Shown: positions 1 through 6,621 of the stretch, in pieces
How positions within the stretch are numbered: the stretch's first letter is position 1
Layout: each line of letters begins with the position of its first letter
Assembly: GCA_900552225.1 (NCBI GenBank)
Contig: URYX01000032.1
Span: forward strand, 1 to 12,536
Direction of reading: 5' to 3'
Length of the DNA: 12,536 nucleotides
From: an uncultured Oscillospiraceae bacterium
GTDB lineage: Bacteria; Bacillota; Clostridia; Oscillospirales; Acutalibacteraceae
The notes under the pieces: model-generated
The model's input: only the letters and a program-made list of their open reading frames with translations
Databases searched by the model: none
What the model was told of the DNA's origin: nothing
Translations under genes and position numbers: made by a program

Positions 1-35
1 TTTTTACGGAGGGCCCTTTTTGTCTATCTTTCTTC
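1..35 (-). terminator. Possible half of a terminator after pyrB, cut by the window edge
   Basis: Read on the minus strand after the pyrB stop, AAAAAGGGCCCTCCGT (21-6) followed by AAAAA reads like the 5' arm and loop of an A-tailed stem whose partner would lie just outside the window. Read on the plus strand it would be a 3' arm followed by five T. The second arm is not visible, so this is only a suggestion based on composition and on its position 40 nt after the operon's last gene. Confidence 0.3.
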
Positions 36-59
36 CATAACCTGCGCAAACCGTCCCAT

Positions 60-1157
60 TCAGCATTCAACCGTCTTGCCGCTCTGCTCCCGGTCGCAGT
101 AGGCGCAGCGCAGTATCCCGTCCCGCCCGGTATAATACAGCGGCGCAATTCCCGCCTCGTGCGCGGAGATACACCGCGGATTCTCGCACAGATGCGTGCC
201 GGGCATCGGGGTCTCCGCCGCACGGGCCGTCTCCCCTGCGCCGCCGGGCAGCCGGCCGAGCAGCTTCAGGATCAGCGCCATCCGCATCAGCTTGCCGTAG
301 CGGGCCTGACGGAAATAGCACGCCCGCGGATCGCTGTCCACCTCCGGCGCAATCTCCCCGACACGCGGCAGCGGATGCATCACGCACAGATCCGGCCGCG
401 CCAGCTTCATCTTATCCGCCGTCAGCACATAGGTATCCTTGAGCCGCTCATATTCCGCCACATCCGAAAACCGCTCCTGCTGCACCCGCGTCATGTAGAG
501 AATATCCAGCTCCGGCAGCGCCCGCGACAGCGAGCTCTCCCTCACATATTCCATGCCGCTGTCCTGCAACTCCCGCTCGGCAAACTCGGGCAGCTGCAGC
601 TCCTCCGGGGCAATCAGCACAAAGCGGATACCGGTATACCGCGTCATGGCACCGATCAGCGAATGTACCGTCCGCCCGTATTTCAAATCGCCGCACAGCC
701 CGATCGTCAGCTGTTCAAGGCGCCCCTTCTCGCGGTGAATGGTCAGCAGGTCGGCCAGCGTCTGCGTCGGATGGTAATGCCCGCCGTCGCCCGCATTGAT
801 GACCGGCACCGTCGCGTGCCGGGCCGCCACCGCCGGAGCCCCCTCCTGCGGATGGCGGATGGCCACGATGTCCGCGTAGCTGTTGACGACCTCCATCGTA
901 TCCGCGATACTCTCCCCCTTGGCGGCCGAGCTGGTGCCGGGATCGGGAATCCCGAGCACCTGCCCTCCGAGCGACAGCATGGCCGACTCAAAGCTGAGGC
1001 GGGTACGGGTGGACGGCTCAAAAAACAGTGTCGCCAGAATCCGGTGCCGGCACATGTCCTCGTAGTGCTCCGGATGCGCCTCGATATCGTCCGCCGTCTC
1101 AATCAGCTGTGCAATCTCCTCGGCCGATAAGTCTGAGATATTCAGAATGTGTCTCAT
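60..1157 (-). CDS. pyrB: Aspartate carbamoyltransferase with fused PyrI-type zinc module
   Basis: Condenses carbamoyl phosphate with aspartate to give carbamoyl aspartate, the first committed pyrimidine step, in the cytoplasm. The 365-residue product has the full catalytic chain in residues 1 to about 303: the carbamoyl-phosphate loop FFEPSTRTR (45-53), SSAAKGES (76-83), HPTQ (129-132), the aspartate-side motif around R224 and Q226, and HPLPR (261-265). A linker of about 20 residues is followed by C324-x4-C329-x21-C351-x2-C354. This spacing, and the wording CENPRCIS and CAYC, match the zinc domain of the regulatory chain PyrI. The roughly 100-residue nucleotide-binding domain of PyrI is missing. 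Catalytic chains are normally about 310 residues, so the extension is real and in frame. It is last in the operon. Its ATG overlaps the pyrE stop as ATGA, and GGAGG lies 6 nt upstream, which implies translational coupling. The catalytic assignment is very secure; the role of the zinc module is inferred. Confidence 0.97.
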   Translation of the reverse strand: MRHILNISDLSAEEIAQLIETADDIEAHPEHYEDMCRHRILATLFFEPSTRTRLSFESAMLSLGGQVLGIPDPGTSSAAKGESIADTMEVVNSYADIVAIRHPQEGAPAVAARHATVPVINAGDGGHYHPTQTLADLLTIHREKGRLEQLTIGLCGDLKYGRTVHSLIGAMTRYTGIRFVLIAPEELQLPEFAERELQDSGMEYVRESSLSRALPELDILYMTRVQQERFSDVAEYERLKDTYVLTADKMKLARPDLCVMHPLPRVGEIAPEVDSDPRACYFRQARYGKLMRMALILKLLGRLPGGAGETARAAETPMPGTHLCENPRCISAHEAGIAPLYYTGRDGILRCAYCDREQSGKTVEC

Positions 1158-1843
1158 GCTCTGCCTCCGATCCAGCTCTCGTCCGACGGATTGTCACGGA
1201 ACGCCAGCAGCCGGCGTATATCCTCGGGGCGAATGTACCCCTCCTCCGCGGCCACATCCGCCACGGTGTCGAAATTTGTCAGGCTCTCCAGCCGCACTCC
1301 GGCCGCCGCCAGCCGCTCGATGCCCTTTTGCATCCCGTAGGTGAAGATGCTGACCACGCCGAGTACCTCGGCGCCCGCCTCCCGCAGCACCTGCACCACC
1401 TCCAGCACACTGCCGCCGGTGGAGATCAGATCCTCCACCACCACGACCCTCTGCCCCGGCTCCAGGCGGCCTTCAATCTGATTCTGCCGCCCGTGATCCT
1501 TGGCCCCCGACCGGACATATCCCATCGGCAGCCCCATCAGATGCGCCGTAATGGCCGCATGCGCAATTCCGGCGGTGGAGGTTCCCATCAGCACCTCCGC
1601 CTCGGGATACTGCGTCTCGATCAGCGTCTTCAGCCCCTCCTCCACATCGGTACGCACCGCCGGCGCCGTCAGAGTCAGGCGGTTGTCGCAATAAACGGGA
1701 CTGTGAATCCCGCTGGCCCACGTAAACGGCTCGTCCGGGCGAAAAAACACCGCGCGGATCTGCAGCAGATCCTGCGCAATTTTCCGCGCCAGCGCTTCCC
1801 GCGTCTCCGTCTGTCCGTGCTCTCTCATGTCCGCTCTTTCCAT
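1154..1843 (-). CDS. pyrE: Orotate phosphoribosyltransferase
   Basis: Transfers ribose 5-phosphate from PRPP to orotate to form OMP, the fifth step of UMP synthesis. The 229-residue protein has the PRPP-binding motif VVVVEDLISTGGS (133-145) with its acidic pair E137-D138. It also has the family flexible-loop signature R111-x3-K115-x-H117-G118 and the orotate/PRPP-side motif SGIHSPVYCDNR (44-55). An in-frame ATG 14 codons further upstream exists, but it lies inside pyrF. I chose the ATG at 1841-1843 because GGGAG sits 8 nt before it, and because this leaves a gap of only 5 nt after the pyrF stop. A further ATG five codons downstream has a weaker binding site. The stop codon overlaps the pyrB start by 4 bases. 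Length is close to that of other clostridial orotate phosphoribosyltransferases. Confidence 0.95.
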   Translation of the reverse strand: MERADMREHGQTETREALARKIAQDLLQIRAVFFRPDEPFTWASGIHSPVYCDNRLTLTAPAVRTDVEEGLKTLIETQYPEAEVLMGTSTAGIAHAAITAHLMGLPMGYVRSGAKDHGRQNQIEGRLEPGQRVVVVEDLISTGGSVLEVVQVLREAGAEVLGVVSIFTYGMQKGIERLAAAGVRLESLTNFDTVADVAAEEGYIRPEDIRRLLAFRDNPSDESWIGGRA

Positions 1844-1848
1844 TCCGA

Positions 1849-2559
1849 TTACTCCCTTTCCGCCGTCAAGAATTCCCGCACACACCGCTCATAAGCCGCC
1901 ACCGGATCGGGGGCCGCCGTGATCGGCCGGCCGACCACAATATAATCCGAGCCCACGCGCCCCGCCTCGGCGGGGGTCATCACCCGCTTTTGGTCTCCGC
2001 ATTCCCCGTCGGCAAAGCGCACTCCGGGCGTCACCGTCAGGAAGCGGCGGCCGCATACCGCATGCACCCGCTCGGCCTCCCGCGGAGAGCAGACCACACC
2101 GTCCAGCCCGGCCTGCTGCGCGTTGCGTGCATAGTGCATGACCACCTCCTCGATCGGCTCGCGGATCCACAGATCCCGCTCCATTGTCTCCTGATCCGTC
2201 GAGGTCAGCTGCGTCACCGCGATCAGCAGCGGCCGCGTCCCGTCGGGGCGGGTCAGCCCCTCGAGTGCCGCCTCCATCATGCGGACGGTGCCCGCCGCAT
2301 GCAGATTACACATATCCACCTCCAGCGCAGACAGCACCTGCATGGTCCTGCGCACGGTATTCGGAATATCGTGCAGCTTGAGATCCAGGAAAATCCGGTG
2401 GCCGCGCGCCTTGATCTCCCGCACCATCTGCGGCCCCTCCGCATAAAACAGCTCCATGCCGATCTTGACAAACGGCTTGTGCTCTCCAAACCGATCCAAA
2501 AACCGTAGCGTCTCCTCTTTTCCGGCAAAATCGCACGCTACAATGACATCCTCAGGCAT
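1849..2559 (-). CDS. pyrF: Orotidine 5'-phosphate decarboxylase
   Basis: Decarboxylates OMP to UMP, the last step of the de novo pathway. The 236-residue protein has the catalytic signature FLDLKLHDIPNT (57-68), in which D59, K61 and D64 form the Asp-x-Lys-x-x-Asp array. It also has D10 and K32 in the positions expected for the barrel strands, and the phosphate-gripping segments TPGVR (177-181) and VVGRPIT (208-214) near the C-terminus. Length and motifs fit the short group typical of B. subtilis and E. coli rather than the longer mycobacterial type. The start overlaps the end of pyrD by 8 bases, and AGGAGG lies 8 nt upstream. The next gene, pyrE, begins 5 nt after the stop, so the two final enzymes of the pathway are adjacent and probably made in equal amounts. 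Confidence 0.96.
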   Translation of the reverse strand: MPEDVIVACDFAGKEETLRFLDRFGEHKPFVKIGMELFYAEGPQMVREIKARGHRIFLDLKLHDIPNTVRRTMQVLSALEVDMCNLHAAGTVRMMEAALEGLTRPDGTRPLLIAVTQLTSTDQETMERDLWIREPIEEVVMHYARNAQQAGLDGVVCSPREAERVHAVCGRRFLTVTPGVRFADGECGDQKRVMTPAEAGRVGSDYIVVGRPITAAPDPVAAYERCVREFLTAERE

Positions 2560-3469
2560 ACTGCACTCCTCCTATGATTTCCCGTAATGTGTGAATCCCA
2601 TACCGATCCATTGCCGCAGGCAGCGCCTCGATGATATCGCGACACGCATATGGATTGACCAGATTGGCCGCTCCGACCTCCACGGCCGCAGCCCCGGCCA
2701 GCAGCATCTCCAGCACATCCTCCGCCGAGGAGACGCCGCCCATACCGATGACCGGAATGCGGACGGCGCGCGCCGTCTGATACACCATCCGCAGCGCCAC
2801 CGGAAAGACTGCACTGCCCGACAGCCCGCCCATGCCGTTCGCCAGCACCGGGCGGCGCGTCCGCAGGTCGATGCGCATACCGAGCAGGGTATTGATCAGG
2901 CTGATGCCGTCCGCCCCCGCCGCCTCACAGGCCCGCGCAATCTCCGTCACATCCGTGACATTCGGCGACAGCTTGAGGATCAGCGGCTTCTTGGTCACCC
3001 GCCGCACCGCCTCCGTCACGGCCGCGGCCGCCTTCGGATCGGTTCCGAAGCTCATGCCGCCCCCGTGGACGTTCGGGCAGCTGATGTTGACCTCAATCCA
3101 CCCCACCTGCTCCTCCGCGTCCAGGCGCTCGCTGACATAGGCATATTCCTCCGGCGAAAACCCGCTGACGTTGGCCATCACCGGCTTCGGAAAGCAGGCC
3201 TTCAGCCGCGGCAGCTCCTCCCGTATCACCCGCTCCACGCCGGGATTCTGCAAACCGACGGAATTGAGCATGCCGGCCGGGCAGTCCGCAATCCGCGGTG
3301 TCGGGTTGCCGAACCGCGGCTCCCGCGTGGTACCCTTGAAGGAAAAGGTCCCGAGACAGCGGATGTCGTACAGCTCCGCGAATTCATAGCCGTAGCCGAA
3401 GGTGCCCGACGCCGGGATTACGGGGTTGTCCAGCGGGATTCCGCACAGCTCCACACTCAGTCGTTCCAT
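2552..3469 (-). CDS. pyrD: Dihydroorotate dehydrogenase, class 1B catalytic subunit
   Basis: Oxidises dihydroorotate to orotate using FMN, then passes electrons to the PyrK subunit and NAD+. The 305-residue protein is an FMN-binding TIM barrel. Visible motifs are K45 in TFSFKGTT, the substrate loop NISCPNV (128-134) with the catalytic base Cys131 typical of class 1 enzymes, K166 in LKLSPN, N193-T194, and the FMN-phosphate glycine motifs GMGG (212-215) and IGMGGVSSAED (241-251). A cysteine base rather than serine, a length near 305, and an adjacent pyrK together place it in class 1B rather than in the membrane-bound class 2. It overlaps pyrK by 13 bases and pyrF by 8. GGAG lies 5 to 6 nt before the ATG. 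The cytosolic NAD-linked form suits an anaerobe. Confidence 0.97.
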   Translation of the reverse strand: MERLSVELCGIPLDNPVIPASGTFGYGYEFAELYDIRCLGTFSFKGTTREPRFGNPTPRIADCPAGMLNSVGLQNPGVERVIREELPRLKACFPKPVMANVSGFSPEEYAYVSERLDAEEQVGWIEVNISCPNVHGGGMSFGTDPKAAAAVTEAVRRVTKKPLILKLSPNVTDVTEIARACEAAGADGISLINTLLGMRIDLRTRRPVLANGMGGLSGSAVFPVALRMVYQTARAVRIPVIGMGGVSSAEDVLEMLLAGAAAVEVGAANLVNPYACRDIIEALPAAMDRYGIHTLREIIGGVQYA

Positions 3470-4194
3470 AGAATCTCCTCACTTTCCATCACGGGCCCCT
3501 CCTTGCAGATGCGCTTGAAGCCAGTCAGCGTGCGGCAGGAGCATCCCATGCACGCCCCGAAGCCGCAGCCCATCCGCTCCTCGAAGCTGTATTCCCCCGC
3601 GGCGGTCGCCACCCGGTGAATGGCGCGGAACATCGGCTCCGGCCCGCAGGCATAAAAGAAGCTGTACTGCAGCGCCTCCATCGCATCGGTCACGAACCCG
3701 CGCTGCCCGTAGGAGCCGTCGGCCGTCGTCACATACACTGCCGCACCGAGTGCGCGGAACTCCTCCTCGTAAAACACCTCCGCCGCCGTCGCAAAGCCGA
3801 GAATCACGGTCGGGCGGCACCCCCGCGCCGTCAGCTCCCGGCACAGCCGGTAGAGCGGCGGTGTCCCCACGCCTCCGCCGATCAGCAGCGGCGTCTCCCC
3901 GCTTTTGCTCACATCGAAGCCGTTGCCGAGCCCCGTCAGCACCGAAAGCGTCTCCCCGGGCCGCATCCGCCGGAGCTGCTCCGTCCCGCGGCCCACCACC
4001 TTATACACCAGCGTCACCGTCTCCGCATCGTAGTCGCACACCGAAATCGGACGGCGCAGAAACAGCCCCTCCAGCTTCAGGTTGACAAACTGCCCCGGTG
4101 CCGTCACCGCGGAGGTATCCCCCCGCAGCACCACACGGTATACCGTCTCCGTCAGCGGCTCCTGGCTGACGATTTCAAACATTCCCTGCTTCAT
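3457..4194 (-). CDS. pyrK: Dihydroorotate dehydrogenase electron-transfer subunit
   Basis: Electron-transfer partner of class 1B PyrD. It holds FAD and a [2Fe-2S] cluster and hands electrons from dihydroorotate to NAD+. In the 245-residue product the FAD-binding RRPIS motif is at 47-51. The NAD-binding glycine stretch IGGGVGTPP is at 105-113, and the ferredoxin-reductase CGPEPM motif is at 183-188. Cluster ligands C210, C215, C218 and C230 lie near the C-terminus in the order expected for PyrK. I chose the ATG at 4192-4194 because AGAGAGG is 6 nt upstream. An earlier in-frame ATG (12 codons up) lies deeper inside pyrC, and a later one (four codons down) has no spaced binding site. It overlaps the pyrC end by 20 bases and pyrD by 13, consistent with a stoichiometric PyrDK complex. 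Confidence 0.96.
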   Translation of the reverse strand: MKQGMFEIVSQEPLTETVYRVVLRGDTSAVTAPGQFVNLKLEGLFLRRPISVCDYDAETVTLVYKVVGRGTEQLRRMRPGETLSVLTGLGNGFDVSKSGETPLLIGGGVGTPPLYRLCRELTARGCRPTVILGFATAAEVFYEEEFRALGAAVYVTTADGSYGQRGFVTDAMEALQYSFFYACGPEPMFRAIHRVATAAGEYSFEERMGCGFGACMGCSCRTLTGFKRICKEGPVMESEEILWND

Positions 4195-5416
4195 GCCGCA
4201 CCTCTCTCTGCTTCCATTCCTCTGCCTCATACACCACGGCTCCGTCCGCCACCGTCAGCAGGCAGCGGCCGTACACCGTCTGCCCCTCAAACGGGGTGGC
4301 TCTCCCCTGCGAGGCAAATTCCTCCGGCCTCACACAATAGGGCGTCTCCGTCTCGAACACGGCGAAGTCGCATCCGTCCGTCTCCAGGCCGAACCGCCGC
4401 CGCGGCGCATCGCACAGCAGCGTCATCAGCCGCTCCCAGGACAGCAGTCCCGGCCGCACCAGCCCGGTATACAGCACCGCAAACGCCGTCTCCAGACCGA
4501 CCACACCCATGCAGCTGTGCTCCAGCCCTCCGGCCTTCTCCTCCGCACTGTGGGGCGCATGGTCGGTGGCAATCATATCGATCGTCCCGTCGGCCACCCC
4601 TTCGAGCAGCGCCTCCCGGTCCTCCCGGGCACGCAGCGGCGGATTCATTTTGAACCGTCCGTCCTCCCGGAGCTCCTCGTCGCACAGCAGCAGATAGTGC
4701 GGTGCCGTCTCACAGGTCACGTCCAGTCCCTCGTCCTTGGCCCGGCGGATCAGCGCCACGCTCTCCTTCGTCGATACATGGCAGACGTGATAGGCACATC
4801 CCGTCTCCCTCACCAGCCGCAGGTCCCGCTCAATCGGGCGGTATTCGCTCTCGGAGGAGATGCCGCGGTGTCCGTGCGCCGCCGCATAGCGGCCGTCGTG
4901 GATATAGCCACCGTGCAGCAGGCTCTCGTCCTCACAGTGCGCCGCAATGATTTTGCCGAGGGAGGCTGCCTTCCGCATCGCCTCCCGCATCCGCTCCTCG
5001 CTCTGTACTCCCCGCCCGTCGTCCGAGAACGCACAGACCTGGGGACTCAGTGCCTCCATGTCGGAGAGCTCCTCTCCGCGCTCTCCGCGGGTCACCGCCC
5101 CGTAGGGCACCACCCGGATCCGGGCGCTGTCACGGATCCGGTCGAGCTGCACCTGCAGATGCTCCCGCGTATCCGGCACGGGGTTCAGATTCGGCATGGT
5201 GCACACAGCGGTGTAGCCCCCGCGCGCGGCCGCGGCCGTTCCCGTGGCGATTGTCTCCTTATAAGAAAAGCCCGGCTCACGAAAATGCACATGCACATCG
5301 CAAAAGCCGGGCACAATCCGACAGGAGGCGGGAAGCGCCGACCAAAGGCCACGGCTCTCCAGAAACAGCCGGGCCGCCGTCGGAACGGAGTACGCGCGGG
5401 TCATGGTCCGATCCAT
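4175..5416 (-). CDS. pyrC: Dihydroorotase, class I, short N-terminus
   Basis: Cyclises carbamoyl aspartate to dihydroorotate, the third pathway step. The 413-residue amidohydrolase has the metal-binding HVHFREPG (42-49), the acidic FSDDG (130-134) of class I enzymes, H160 in AAHCED, H213 in YHVCHVSTKES, and the catalytic Asp285 in ATDHAPH (283-289). These agree with the B. subtilis type rather than the E. coli class II type. Only about 41 residues precede HVH, against roughly 60 in B. subtilis, and the usual first beta-domain strands are not recognisable. The start cannot be extended, because an in-frame TGA lies two codons before the ATG. AAGGAG lies 9 nt upstream; a second ATG four codons on is less well placed. 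It is the first operon gene, read through the leader attenuator, and overlaps pyrK by 20 bases. Confidence 0.95.
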   Translation of the reverse strand: MDRTMTRAYSVPTAARLFLESRGLWSALPASCRIVPGFCDVHVHFREPGFSYKETIATGTAAAARGGYTAVCTMPNLNPVPDTREHLQVQLDRIRDSARIRVVPYGAVTRGERGEELSDMEALSPQVCAFSDDGRGVQSEERMREAMRKAASLGKIIAAHCEDESLLHGGYIHDGRYAAAHGHRGISSESEYRPIERDLRLVRETGCAYHVCHVSTKESVALIRRAKDEGLDVTCETAPHYLLLCDEELREDGRFKMNPPLRAREDREALLEGVADGTIDMIATDHAPHSAEEKAGGLEHSCMGVVGLETAFAVLYTGLVRPGLLSWERLMTLLCDAPRRRFGLETDGCDFAVFETETPYCVRPEEFASQGRATPFEGQTVYGRCLLTVADGAVVYEAEEWKQREVRHEAGNV

Positions 5417-5436
5417 TCTTCATCGCTCCTTATCCC

Positions 5437-5467
5437 AAAAAAGTCTTGCCGTTTTCCGGCAAGACTT
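5437..5467 (-). terminator. Leader intrinsic terminator ahead of pyrC
   Basis: Read on the minus strand, a perfect 11-bp stem (arms 5467-5457 and 5451-5441, loop GAAAA) is followed directly by a run of T residues down to 5437. It stands between the operon promoter and pyrC and only 24 nt from the pyrC start, so it acts on the operon's own transcript rather than ending an upstream gene. That position is what is expected of an attenuator. Confidence 0.88.
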
Positions 5468-5561
5468 CTTGATAACAGACTCCCTCCGTCACGCACCCGC
5501 TCCCCGGGCGCATCGCGGCGGTCCTTCCTATCCTCAATCTTACCGGTCTCTCTGTACCGAT
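5437..5561 (-). promoter_or_regulatory. PyrR-like transcription attenuator of the pyr operon
   Basis: Three alternative structures can be drawn in the leader RNA. First, 5561-5542 folds into a stem-loop whose hexaloop CAGAGA fits the CNGNGA core of the PyrR binding loop. Second, the 3' part of that hairpin (5546-5538, CCGGTAAGA) can pair over 9 bp, one of them a G-U wobble, with 5464-5456 (TCTTGCCGG), which is the 5' arm of the terminator. Third, the terminator itself can form. This is the B. subtilis PyrR logic: bound protein stabilises the first hairpin and frees the terminator, while low UMP lets the antiterminator form. Compared with the PyrR consensus, the usual C-G closing pair of the loop is A and G here, while flanking pairs are preserved by covariation. 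PyrR as the ligand is inferred, since pyrR is not in this window. Confidence 0.65.
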
Positions 5562-5587
5562 TTAAAAATTGCTCTTTTCCGCTAAAG

Positions 5588-5616
5588 AGTATACCACAAC
5601 ATCGGCGGCTTGTCAA
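5588..5616 (-). promoter_or_regulatory. Sigma-A promoter of the pyr operon
   Basis: On the minus strand TTGACA (5616-5611) and TATACT (5593-5588) are separated by exactly 17 nt. The -35 box is a perfect consensus and the -10 box differs at one position. The expected start near 5581 gives a leader of about 165 nt before pyrC, long enough to hold the attenuator. Such a strong promoter suggests that control is exerted mainly in the leader. Confidence 0.9.
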
Positions 5617-5770
5617 CTCCCACCGCGGCAAATCCCGCCGCTTTTTGACAAACGCGCCAAATCGGCCCTTGGTTTTCTGTGGCTTTTCCCGCGCTTCCCG
5701 CCGTCCCCGTCCCGTGCGGCCGCCCGCGGCACCTCCGAAAAATTTTCCGTTTCCTGACATTTTCTCCGAT
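5617..5770. other. Unassigned middle of the divergent intergenic region
   Basis: Together with the flanking promoters and the pyr leader this belongs to a 462-bp stretch without a gene (5417-5878). Between the pyr -35 box and the alarmone synthetase promoter I see no convincing reading frame with a ribosome binding site. The only local structure is a short GC hairpin followed by five T on the plus strand (5625-5646). It may hold operator sites, but I recognise none. Confidence 0.5.
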
Positions 5771-5777
5771 TTGCCCG

Positions 5778-5806
5778 TTTCATTTTTTTCCAAAATCCGG
5801 TATACT
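5778..5806 (+). promoter_or_regulatory. Probable promoter of the alarmone synthetase gene
   Basis: TATACT at 5801-5806 is a near-consensus -10 box. The hexamer 17 nt upstream is TTTCAT (5778-5783), which is a poor -35 box. A start near 5813 would give a leader of about 65 nt. The same -10 sequence is used by the divergent pyr promoter. Confidence is moderate because the -35 box is weak. Confidence 0.5.
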
Positions 5807-5878
5807 ATCTGTGAAATCACAAAATGACACGAAAACGCACCGCAGGGTGCCCGCTTTCCACGAATAGGAGACCCGCCT

Positions 5879-6586
5879 ATGGCCCTGAACAATTCCGATA
5901 ACCCGTTTTTGGAGCAGCTGCTGCTCTCGCAGCTCTCCTCCGCCGAGGTGCGGCAGTTTGCCGCCCGGCATACCGCCCCCTACCGCGAGCTGATGGCCTA
6001 TTACCGCTGTGCCATGATGGAGGTGACCACCAAATTCAACGTACTGAACGAGGAGCTGTCCCTCCAATACGACCGCAACCCGATCGAGACCGTCAAAACG
6101 CGGCTCAAGAGCCCCGAGAGCATCCTGGAAAAATGCCGGAGGAAGGGCATCGCCATCTCCCCCGAGAGCATCGAGGCGAATCTGTACGATATTGCCGGTG
6201 TCCGCGTCATCTGCGCCTTTCCCTCGGACATCTACCGCATGGCCGAGGCCCTGCTGAAGCAGGACGACATCCGGCTGATTGCCCGCAAGGATTACATCCG
6301 GGAGCCGAAGGAAAACGGCTACCGCAGCCTGCACCTGATCGTGGAGATTCCCATCTTCCTGCATAACGAGAAAAAGCCGATGAAGGTGGAGGTGCAGCTG
6401 CGCACCATCTCCATGGACTGGTGGGCCAGCCTGGAGCACAAAATCCGCTATAAAAAGGATTGCGTGCTGACCGAGGAGAACGAGCACGAGCTGAAGGCCT
6501 GCGCCGAAATCGCCGCCGGCCTCGATGCCCGCATGGAGCTGATTCACCGCTCGGTCGCGGTGAGCCTCCCCGATACGAACGAATAA
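5879..6586 (+). CDS. Small alarmone synthetase, (p)ppGpp synthetase RelQ/YjbM type
   Basis: Predicted to transfer pyrophosphate from ATP to GTP or GDP, making the stringent-response alarmones (p)ppGpp. The 235-residue protein has only the RelA/SpoT synthetase domain. Motifs are NLYDIAGVR (101-109) with Asp104 as a metal ligand, EPKENGYRSLH (142-152) for nucleotide binding, and EVQLRT (171-176) with the second acidic residue Glu171, followed by WWASLEHKIRYKK (181-193). There is no HD hydrolase domain, no TGS domain and no ACT domain, so it is a stand-alone synthetase unable to degrade its product. Length fits the RelQ/YjbM group (about 210-240). AGGAG lies about 8 nt before the ATG. It is divergent from the pyr operon and 35 nt upstream of a hydrolase gene on the same strand, probably cotranscribed. 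Activity could be tetrameric and allosteric as in RelQ, but this is inference. Confidence 0.93.
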   Translation: MALNNSDNPFLEQLLLSQLSSAEVRQFAARHTAPYRELMAYYRCAMMEVTTKFNVLNEELSLQYDRNPIETVKTRLKSPESILEKCRRKGIAISPESIEANLYDIAGVRVICAFPSDIYRMAEALLKQDDIRLIARKDYIREPKENGYRSLHLIVEIPIFLHNEKKPMKVEVQLRTISMDWWASLEHKIRYKKDCVLTEENEHELKACAEIAAGLDARMELIHRSVAVSLPDTNE

Positions 6587-6621
6587 TACGTACACCGTTT
6601 ACCGTGAAAGGAGTCTTTTCT

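Noticed and set aside
24..59. An 11-codon frame on the minus strand starting directly after the pyrB stop (TGAATG)
   Set aside because: It has no ribosome binding site of its own beyond chance and no recognisable content, and is too short to support without conservation data.
5625..5646. GC hairpin followed by five T on the plus strand, terminator-like
   Set aside because: The stem is only 5 bp with a 7-nt loop, and no plus-strand gene lies upstream to terminate.
5645..5673. TTGACA at 5645-5650 as a plus-strand -35 box
   Set aside because: The hexamer at the proper distance is CTTGGT, which is not a -10 box.
4082..5827. A 581-codon open frame on the plus strand opposite pyrC and pyrK
   Set aside because: Arg/Pro/His-rich antisense reading of two clear genes, continuing into the regulatory leader. 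No start signal and no family resemblance.
5401..5892. Long open frame on the minus strand spanning the divergent intergenic region and the start of pyrC
   Set aside because: It runs through the pyr promoter, the leader hairpins and the terminator, overlaps the start of the alarmone synthetase gene, and has low-complexity charged composition with no recognisable domain.
6460..6621. Extended N-terminus for the alpha/beta hydrolase reaching into the alarmone synthetase gene
   Set aside because: ATG 6622 has a good ribosome binding site and is followed directly by a membrane anchor. The upstream part is the synthetase gene read in another frame.
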